A stretch of DNA of 64,000 nt from Bretschneidera sinensis (Eukaryota; Streptophyta; Magnoliopsida; Brassicales; Akaniaceae): assembly GCA_023935145.1 (NCBI GenBank), contig CM043698.1, positions 22,019,501 through 22,083,500 of the forward strand, written 5' to 3'. The translations under genes and the position numbers were made by a program. Of this stretch, positions 55,017 to 64,000 are shown piece after piece; within the stretch, counting starts at the first letter, position 1; the number at the start of each line of letters is the position of its first letter. Below the pieces are notes generated by a model. It was not told the origin of the DNA and made no database searches. It was given only the letters and a program-made list of their open reading frames with translations.

Positions 55017-56666
55017 GCCTTTGGTCTTTATGTTTCTGTAAACCCTTTGGCTTCATTTTGTTTTTCTCTCGTTTTGAAGCTTCTTCAGCTGTGTTTGTCG
55101 GTAAAAAGCATGCAGGTCATCAAATGATTTGGATGGTTTTGGTGGTACATCCCTTATAATGTTGATGTGGGAAATTCCATCATTCATCATTGAGTTTTAC
55201 ACTTGATTTTATTTTCGTTTCTCATTTTCAATAGAGAATCTAATGTTATGTTAATTATTATTATTTTAAAAAGTTACATATCCAATTGAAAAGAAGTTTT
55301 TTCATAGTGGAATAAATACATAAGAATACACATATTTTATACCACTTGTTAGGATTTAATTCACCAGCTTCGCAAATAAAATCATGTAACTATAAAGAGA
55401 AAAATTAAATAAATACAAAATATCAAAATTTATGTAGGTCTGTTAAGTCTTTTTGTGATTGCGTGATTTTATTTTTTATGGATGTGTGGATTAAATGCAA
55501 CATGTTTATTAAAAATTAATAAAAATTACAAACATGAAAGGGCAATGAACCCCTACAAAATCAAGTCCAACAAGACTGCAAACCTATTACAATAATGCTT
55601 ACATACAAAGCAACATCTCTTGGCAAAGAACTTGACTCCTGGTAAATCTGCTTGATGCGGTGCAGATGTGCTAAGGAAGCCAACACTTCCCCTAAAACAT
55701 GGTGGAGCTTCCTCTGAGATGGAATGAGAGAATTGCAAGCCTTAACAGCTTAATGAATTCTCCAAGGGCAAGCAATTGAAGAAAAGCAATTTACAGAGCA
55801 CTTTTGAATCACTTTTTATTGTCTCGTCGATCAGTTTAAACACATTTTTGAGTATTTGGGAGTTGAAAACAAAAAAGTATTTTACAATATGAGAATAAAT
55901 TTGGAGAAGGAAAATAAAGTTGTTTTCAGCGTTTCTGCAGAACTAAAAGAAACGTGAAAAAATATTATTTATAAAATTGAAAAGAAAAAAAATGAAAACT
56001 ATTTTAATTTTAAAAATAAATCAAACCCAGTAATTAAACCCGCTAAAGCTCAATAGGAGGGATTTTTACATGCATGGGTGCAAAACGTAATTTTGTATTT
56101 GGATAAAAATTTGATTAATAATTTATAAATTTTTTATTAATAATATTAATTATATACATACGAATTAATGAAATTTTTTAAAATTATCAGTTAAATGGTC
56201 ACTGAATGTAAAAAAAAAATTGCATCTTGCACCTAATGCAAACAAAAATATCTTACAAAAAGGCAGTGGGCAACGGCGATACCTGTTTATGTTAGAGCAC
56301 AAGACGACGTCCTTTGGTGCGTTTTCCCAAGAGGCCATAAGGGAACTGCGTGCCATTTTAATGCATCGAAAACGGAACGTATTTTAAGTGTACATTCTTT
56401 ATTTGACGCGTAGTAATATGAGACCCACCACGGATAAAATGACGATGTGTTTTGTTGCTTTGGGAAAAGTTCTCATTTCCCTTCCAACGGATGACTCCTT
56501 TTGGCTAAGCTCTTTATCAGATTTTTGTCACGCTCCCAAGGATAAGACCCCCAAAAAACTGTGAATTTGCAAATTTTATGCGAACATAGACTCAAATCGT
56601 CAATGGAATCAGAATCTTAATTGAATTTGTCATTTTCTTTTATGTAAACTTTTTTTTTATATAAAA
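55017..56666. other. Spacer between WIYLD gene B and EGY2
   Basis: It holds the 3' flank of gene B, a MITE copy near 56085-56240, and the promoter and leader of EGY2. No other gene is supported; a minus-strand frame at 55553-55738 has no recognisable features. Confidence 0.45.
56085..56240. repeat. Second copy of the palindromic MITE family
   Basis: GGTGCAAAACGTAATTTT at the left and 'attgcatcttgcacc' at the right mirror each other. The body matches the element at 7095-7260. It lies about 430 bp upstream of the EGY2 start. Confidence 0.55.
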
Positions 56667-59600
56667 ATGAATTTCGCAGCAAGTTTCCGCGGGAATTTCA
56701 GCGTCTTATCACAATGTAGTTCTTGTTGTGGTCTTCGATTTCAGCCATTATCAGCTTCTTCAAATCTTGATTTTGCTCAGCCGAAATGGCGTCGTCAAAA
56801 GAACTTGAAGTTGTACCGGGTTTCAAGGTAACAGTCTTTCTTCTTTTTAAAACCTTTTTTTAAAATGTTTTTACTGATAATTAATTATAGCGTCGAATTC
56901 AGATTTTGCGGGAAGAGAGAGGTTGTTTGTAGAGTGACTGAGACAGAGAGTGAACCAGATAGCAATAACGATGAGGTACGTTAGTGCTAATACTCTTTAT
57001 CTCTCTCTCTCTCTTATTGAAATTTTTTGAGGTTTTGTTTGTGATTTAGTGTTTTACTGTTAGATTATCCTTAATTTCCATTAATGAATCAGTAGAAATT
57101 TGGTAAGCTTCTCGTGTTGGTATTAAGTTGTGCCTTCTGATGTACCCATGTTGTACATTTTTCAATTTTCTTCTATTCATGACTTTGCTGTTATTGCTTT
57201 TGTAATGCATGTGGTTGGATAGTAGAATTTAATTTGGAATCCCGTCTTTTCGAATTTGAAATTCTCGCTTTTACTTTGGTATTGGGGTTTGTTATTTTAA
57301 CTTTCAATTGCAAGGCCCTTTTTGCTGTGTGAAGCTGTTAAACTATGATTGACTATGATGTATGGATTCATGTTTATTTGTGTGAACCAACATCCTCATA
57401 AATGTTACTTATCAGAAAAAAGAGAAAGAAATTCTCATAGAAGTGATAGTTTGCGTATTGCTTATATTTGGCTCAATAAAACTTGTTATTTTTCAAGCTT
57501 AAGATACTTGTTTTTAAATTTAAGTCTTATCCTTATATTTCTAGGAAAAAGGAGCAGGTGAAGATGGAGAAACGCCACCTTCAACTGATTCTCTTTTGCA
57601 AAACAAATCCAAGCTAGACTCTCAGCCTGTAGTTGTGGATGAAATAAATGATAATGGTGTGGAAACTAAAGCTCAAAGTGGTGCTCAGGTACTTATTTCT
57701 ACATAATAATAATACTTGTGCAGCCATAGAATAGTAAAGTTCCTGGATAACTTACATTGGGCCAAAGGTATGGAGAAACCCAAGAGAGGGTGAATTGGGT
57801 TTTAAAACAAATTCAAAGCCTTGTTGCATGTTATAACTCTTTTTACAATCTCAAGCAATTAATTCAAGCACAATGAATGATAATCAAATATGCAAAATAG
57901 AAAGTGCTTAGATTGAAGAGATAAGGTAGACAGATTACAAACATAAGATGTTTATAGTGGTTCGGTAAATCGGATCTTCCCGAGCCTATGTCAAGTGTCA
58001 ACTCTCTTCAAGGCCCACCTTGAAGTTCCACTATAATCAAACCCGATTACTATCTGTCGATTTTTTTTGGAGATCCAACTCAAACTTACAAAGTGTTTTA
58101 CGAGCTCACACTTAATGTTTTCGCAAGTTCACTCCTAACTCTCAACAAGTGTTTCAAGGCTCACACTAAAATATGTGAAGAGATTCTCACACTAGAACTC
58201 TCTTCTCTCAATCTATGGATATGCAAATCCTTCTTCCAAAATGATGAGTATAAGATGACTGCTCAATAGCAAGATAATCCTCAGTAGGGTTGATTTACAA
58301 ATCTAAGTGCTATTACTAGAGAGAGAAATTAACTTAGCAAAGGCTCAAATGCTCTCTAGAATGATTAATGCAATATCAATGATGTTCAAGGTTGTTTTAA
58401 GTGCTAATAAATGATATTGCATTAAGATATTTATAGCTAGAGGTAAACTAACCACTATGAGCATTAAATGCTCAATTCCCGCATCCGATACATTTGAAAA
58501 AATATAGCCATTGGAGCATATGTGTCAACCTGATCGACTATTTGCAACATAAATAGTGATTTGGACAAGAACTAGGTTGTGTTGACATTATTTTGGATTT
58601 TGATCACGTAAACAAACCCAAAAACATTCTGATGTCTTTGTTTTATTATGTTGATGCAATCTTGTGGGTTTCAACTCAAAAGATTTGGTCTAATTAAGTC
58701 AATGTGATTTGACAATTACATCGACGCGATTCATCAATTTTTGCCTAATTTCTTTCTAAATCAATTTTTATCATTTAAATGATTAAACATAAAAGCCAAT
58801 GGATAGTTAAAGATTTTGCCTAAGACTTAACCTTCTTTGAAGCTTTAGATGATTTCCAATGAGTTGCTTCAAGTAGGGTCTTCATGTATGGTCCAAGACT
58901 TTTCTTATTTTCTCATTTTGGTTCCTGTATATGGATTTTGAAATACTTGGCATGAAACCATTAGATGTTCTTAAGTGTTTGTTATCATCAAAACCATTGG
59001 GTTGACTGACCCACTTTCAACAACTTATTTATCAAATGATGATCTAGTGAGTACTAACATTTACTTCGTGCAATTTGATATAATGCACTTTTATTGCATT
59101 ATCCTTTTTGTTGAGATTGATGTGAACGGAATAACTCTTTTGTCGATTTGTATTTCTCGGATGTGAGAGAATATTCTTCTTTAAAGTGGTGTATGTAACA
59201 CTATGAAAAATTAAGGGTAGGGAGTTTGTCTAGGAATGATGGCACCTTATCAGGGCATTTTATTTGAAAATATTCATTCTCACCTGTTGCATATAAACTC
59301 ATGATTCTGTGTTCATGTACTCGACACATTTGTAAAAGTTTATGTTTTGAAGTGGTTTTGTTTGCAAATCTCATCATGAGATTTCAGAACAATGCTGGCT
59401 GTCTAATAAATATCAATTCCAAGAGCTTTCTAGTTTTATGGTTTGTCTCTCCCTTTAAATTTCTCTTTTCTATCAGGCAATGAGGGAAGAATTGGCTTTC
59501 ATTGGGGGGATTGGGCACTCAGTATTAGTTCTTGGGATTCTGATTGCTTTGATGTTGGGTTTGAAACAGGATGTTGATGATGTAGAAGTCAGTATTGGAT

Positions 59601-62600
59601 CACCTCTTCCAGGTGTGAAGGTGATTATGATCAATGCTGTAAAGTTTCCTTCATTAGAAGAGAGATCTTCTTTCAATGTTTCTTTGTTTACATCTTTTCA
59701 TAAAGATTTTGTGAACAGCCACAGAACCTGGATGAATCAATCAGGATCCCAAAGGAAACAATCGACATTCTTAAGAACCAAGTATTTGGGTTTGATACAT
59801 TTTTTGTGACAAGCCAGGAGCCATATGAGGTGAGGTGATTACAAAGAGTTTTTTTTTTATTTCTTACCTCCTCTCATTGTGCGTGAAAACCTCTACTTGA
59901 AGAGGTTGAAAACGAAAGAAGCTTTATGATGGTTTAGAAATCCTGTTTGCTAATTCGAGTTTCTAGTTGTTTTCATTTGAGTGGATTTGGAACCTTTCCT
60001 ACAAAAGGTCAGTAAAGTACGCTTTTGAATAAGAAAAGAGAGAATTATTGGCATTTTTTAAAATCTTTTAGCCAACTGTGGTTGTTTTGTGTTCTTATAT
60101 TGGGATTCTGTTGGCTTTGCTGGTATAAATTTGCTAGGGTGGAGTGTTGTTTAAAGGAAATTTGCGAGGACAGGCTGCTAAAAGCTATGATAAGATAACA
60201 ACTAGGATGCAGGTATCTTTTCCTGTGCCTTTTCTCTTTTTTCCACTACCAATAATTCATGACTGATTATTCCTTCAACTTACTGACTGCTTAATGCATA
60301 CGCAGAATAATTTTGGCGATCAGTATAAGCTTTTCCTTCTAGTGAATCCGGAGGATGATAAACCTGTGGCGGTTGTAGTTCCAAGGAATACCTTGCAACC
60401 AGAGACAACTGGTAGTTATTCATGCTAGTTTATTTTGAGAGTCCCCATTATTAGACTGTATCAGAAATCCTTGTCGTTGAAATTTAAGATTTGATTGTGA
60501 CGGGCTTCACTTTATTTTTGCAGCGGTTCCCGAATGGTTTGCTGCTGGGGCTTTTGGACTAGTTACACTGTTTACCATGCTTCTGCGGAATGTGCCTGCA
60601 CTGCAGTCCAATTTATTGTATGAATTTTCTTTTACTATGTTTTTTCACACTTAATAAAGTGTAACAATACTGCAGGTTCATTCCTTTTTTGTCCCTAGAA
60701 ACACTGATTTGGCTAAACTTATTGATGGAGTAAACAAGGAAGAACAAATTTAGGGCTTCTAATTTAGGTATTATGGGGTTAGTTATGTAATTTTGGGAAC
60801 GGCATGTGTATTTAGACTTGTAGGATTAATATAATTAAGTTTAAGTAGTTAGTTTCCTTATTTAAGTTTAGTAGTTAATTTCCTTAAATAAAGTATTCCT
60901 TATTGGAGTAGGACTAGGGTTTCTAAGATGATATAAGAGACATCTCTATGTTATTACTTAGTTATTGATGAATAAACAAACTATCATTGATACTTTCTTG
61001 CATCCCTGTAATTGGGTTTTGCTTCTTTGCACCCTATGAGTAAGTTGCTGCTTCCCTGTGATTGGGAATATCCATGTGATTAGGATTGTTTTATCTTTAT
61101 TTTCTTGTTATTGTTCTTTTTCTCCTACTGCTCTACATCACTTATTGCACAGTTTCCACTCTTCTAACATTTAGGATGTTCACTTTTTATGCATTTCGAG
61201 TATATTAAGATGTTATTATCATGCGTATTTGTTCCTTCTGTCATGATTTGAGCGTGCTGTTTTTGAACTAGGACAATACTTTTAGCAAATTCGTCTTCTT
61301 TTTGTTCTTTTTTTTCTTGTCCTCTAGTGCTGGGACAACTCAATTTTAACATCATTGTTGTTGTTTATTTGTATTTTTCTTTTCACTTGTGCAATAGAAG
61401 CTTCAATTATAATCTATTTTTTATAATTCATTTCTGTGCTTTTGATTGCTTTCACTCATGATATTTTACTTGAGAAGAAATCAGATGTATTTTATTATTT
61501 GACCACAATAATAATATTTTTATTGTGCAGATCAACTTTTGACAATCTCAACTTGTTAACGGATGGCCTACCTGGAGCCCTCGTGACTGCACTTGTTCTT
61601 GGGGTACATGAATTGGGCCACATTTTACTCTCCAAGAGCACAGGAGTTATGCTTGGAGTTCCATACTTTGTTCCAAGTTGGCAGGTGATAAATAGGGCTT
61701 TGTTTTCTTTTTCCTGTTTAGCACTGAGATCCAGTAGATGGGAACCCTTGTTGCCTTGTAGGAAGTACAGCGTGAGTTAAGTGTGCACGTCACAGTACCT
61801 TTATCTTTTTATTGGCATGAGAGGCATCTAACTTGAAGTGACTTCTCTGTCTTGGGGTGCAATTTAGAAGCAACTGTGTGGGGAATTACTTCTAGTAATG
61901 CTAGATTGGCTTCCGGTGGCCTAGTTGGATAATTTTCAAATGGAACTGATCCCTTCATTCCTTGAAAAATGAAACTGCAGAATATGACATTACTTTTGGT
62001 TGATTAACTCTTAGTATGAATTGCTAGAATTGTAGAATTGGCCATGAAAGGTACTAGTCTTTGGTCTTTAGATGTCATTGACTTCTTTGGTTCCTTTATT
62101 GATATGGAATCACATCAATGGCGATGCTCATGCAATATGTACAGCAACCTTGGTCCATCATCTGGACAGATAGAAATCACAGTCATTCTACTTCCACACA
62201 ATCACAAGTAGTATTTATTAAAATGTGTGGAAACTCTAATGACCTGTTTTGATGGCAGATAGGCTCTTTTGGTGCTATAACAAGGATTAAAAATATTGTG
62301 TCCAAGCGTGAAGATCTTTTGAAGGTTGCAGCAGCAGGACCTTTAGCTGGGTTTTCCTTGGGGTTCGTTCTTTTTCTTCTAGGATTCATCTTACCTCCTA
62401 GCGATGGGATTGGTGTTGTTGTTGATGCTTCTGTCTTTCATGAGTCACTCCTCATAGGGGGGCTTGGTAAGCACTTCAATTAAACATACATTGCTTACAG
62501 AGATTGTTAGTGTGTTTTGCATGTTTAGTTGGAAGTGGATCTTGAAAAGTTGAAATGCTCTGTAGATGGTCTCATGTCTCAAAATTTATTTCATTAGAGC

Positions 62601-63286
62601 TCATCGTGTTGGCATTTTCTTTCTTCCCAAATGCTTTGTAGATAGTGTCTGTCTCAAAATTTATTTCATGATGTTACCTCTTGTTTAGCTTCATCAAGTT
62701 AGATGGGTTCATTTTAATTGTGGTTTTGTCTTTTCTTTTATAGCAAAGCTTCTCCTTGGTGATATACTCAAGGAAGGAACTCCCATATCTGTTAACCCAC
62801 TTGTGATTTGGGCATGGGCGGGACTTCTTATCAATGCCATCAACAGCATTCCTGCAGGGGAGCTAGATGGAGGACGAATTTCTTTGGCAATATGGGGAAG
62901 AAAGGTATACCAATTAGAGTTCACCACATTCCATCAAGCAACTCTGAATTTGAGACTAATTAAACTGTCAATTGGATATACTTCGACTTGCATATGTGCG
63001 TGCGTTCGAAATACTGATCAAGGTTTCTATTTGACAGGCTTCATCTAGGTTCACAGCTGCCTCCATTGTGCTTCTGGGGCTGTCATCGCTGTTTAATGAC
63101 GTGGCATTCTACTGGGTGGTTCTTATATATTTCTTACAGAGGGGACCAATTGCTCCTCTCTCTGAGGAAATAACAGATCCAGACGAGAAATACGTTGCCC
63201 TTGGAGTTTTAGTTTTGTTCTTAGGATTGCTGGTATGTTTACCATACCCATTCCCTTTTACAAATGAAGCCATGACAAGTTTCTAG
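56667..63286 (+). CDS. EGY2: EGY2 chloroplast site-2-type zinc metalloprotease
   Basis: Membrane metalloprotease of the S2P family, expected in chloroplast (thylakoid) membranes. Exons in phase: 56667-56827, 56903-56975, 57545-57688, 59570-59620, 59719-59829, 60138-60212, 60306-60411, 60524-60617, 61531-61684, 62259-62466, 62744-62904, 63038-63286, about 528 residues against about 556 in Arabidopsis EGY2. The N-terminus is Ser-rich and transit-like (MNFAASFRGNFSVLSQCSSC). An acidic variable region leads to GSPLPGVKPQNLDESIRIP, then the GNLR motif (exon 6), HELGH zinc site (codons 61607-61621) and the second metal motif NSIPAGELDG (about 62845-62875). Many hydrophobic segments follow. The sequence favours EGY2 over EGY1, e.g. 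PPSDGIGVVVDASVFHES. Exon 4 could start earlier at 59477, adding a hydrophobic stretch. All splice sites are GT-AG. Confidence 0.95.
57769..58900. repeat. Dispersed non-autonomous repeat in EGY2 intron 3
   Basis: The intron contains text typical of a high-copy plant repeat: 'ggagaaacccaagagaggg', 'gtgaattgggttttaaaac', 'agtggttcggtaaatcgga' and 'cttcccgagcctatgtc'. No coding frame and no clear termini. It accounts for most of the 1.9-kb intron. Confidence 0.45.
60735..61015. repeat. Possible solo-LTR-like repeat in EGY2 intron 8
   Basis: The run 'ttagtttccttatttaag', 'gtattccttattggagtag', 'gatataagagacatc' and 'tgatgaataaacaaac' resembles LTR leader text of plant Copia or TRIM elements. TG/CA ends and a target duplication were not established. 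Confidence 0.35.
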
Positions 63287-64000
63287 TGATAGAGACGATG
63301 TATAGTCTCCCTGTTGCATGGAATCTGAGATTAGTATCTGTATGAGGAAAATAGATACTTTAACATACATCTTAGCTTGTGAAGTCTAGTTAACAATTAC
63401 TCCACATAGAGTAGTGATATAGCATAGATATATTTTTTTAATAAGATGGCAATTTATCTATTCATTCTATTAATAAGGATCCGAACACTTGAATCTAATA
63501 TAGTAAAATTAAAAGTTCGTACTATACACATGTTTTACGCAGTATGCAGCATACTACTGTAAACATTGGTGGAAGATTTCTTCATCTTGTTAGTTGAAAT
63601 CAGTGATGAAGAAAATAATTAGTAAGCAAAAGTGCTGTCATATACGTGGTGTCATCAAACAGAATAGATTGGTAGATTTCAATTTATTGCCCTTGATATT
63701 AAATGCAAACAGATGAAGAATTTTGGGTGTTTTTGTTTTCTCAATTGCTCCCCCTCTCCTTCTCTTAACTATTTTTTCCTTTTTTTCATTTCTTTAATCG
63801 GAGGGGGGATTTGACTTCCGCAGTTGTTGTACTTCATAGAACTAGATGAATCATTCATTGCGCAGTAGAGTTGTTATGGATAGTCTTGATTGCCAACGTT
63901 TGTCATTTGTGCATTTGCACGTGCAAATGGGCTTTTCACACCCATGCGCTGCACATGATGCCTGACAATGAGTGTCGGGCAATTGCAATTTGGGTCATTG
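63287..64000. other. 3' flank of EGY2
   Basis: Probable 3' UTR, then AT-rich intergenic DNA. No further gene or element was recognised before the window ends. Confidence 0.5.

Noticed and set aside
1..64000. CRISPR arrays, bacterial operons, riboswitches
   Set aside because: The window is plant nuclear DNA; no regularly spaced short repeats or bacterial signals were seen.

Overview
The window is nuclear DNA of a eudicot plant. It is AT-rich, its genes are cut by many GT-AG introns, and long stretches are repeats. A woody species with large introns is plausible, but I cannot name it. Gene models were built by eye from reading frame, splice phase and recalled protein families; nothing was searched.

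Layout. 1-11290 is intergenic and repeat-rich: a fold-back element, several small TIR elements and a broken LINE fragment at about 8960-10475. 12312-16989 (+) is an intact AUX1/LAX auxin influx carrier with eight exons. 20047-21987 is a non-autonomous hAT-type element with a perfect 8-bp target duplication; it carries one intact exon of ribosomal protein eS1 (RPS3A). 22162-23438 (-) is a DUF724-domain gene whose second exon is hard to model. 23920-33300 has exon-like islands on the minus strand that I could not assign, a decayed VIPP1/IM30 (PspA family) pseudogene, a tandem duplication, a SINE-like unit, and a 596-bp solo LTR with a perfect 5-bp target duplication.

34380-38591 and 39557-55016 (+) are tandem paralogues encoding small proteins with a WIYLD (SUVR4-type, ubiquitin-binding) domain and no SET domain. 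They share identical first- and second-exon lengths and a conserved C-terminal tail with an acidic patch and a Leu-Val core. The second gene is swollen to 15.5 kb by two giant introns. Intron 3 holds a layered nest: a minus-strand LINE tail split by a TRIM element (target duplication CAAGA) and by a minus-strand LTR element (target duplication CAATC), whose own LTR holds a chimeric TRIM made of two opposed halves. Intron 4 holds a nearly full-length but dead L1-type LINE.

56667-63286 (+) is a 12-exon gene for the chloroplast site-2-type metalloprotease EGY2. The tail of the window is downstream intergenic sequence.

The four main genes (auxin uptake, chromatin/ubiquitin reader-like proteins, thylakoid protease) show no functional linkage, as expected for a plant chromosome. 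The main interest is the dated, nested transposon record, the gene fragment captured by the hAT element, and the uncharacterised WIYLD pair.
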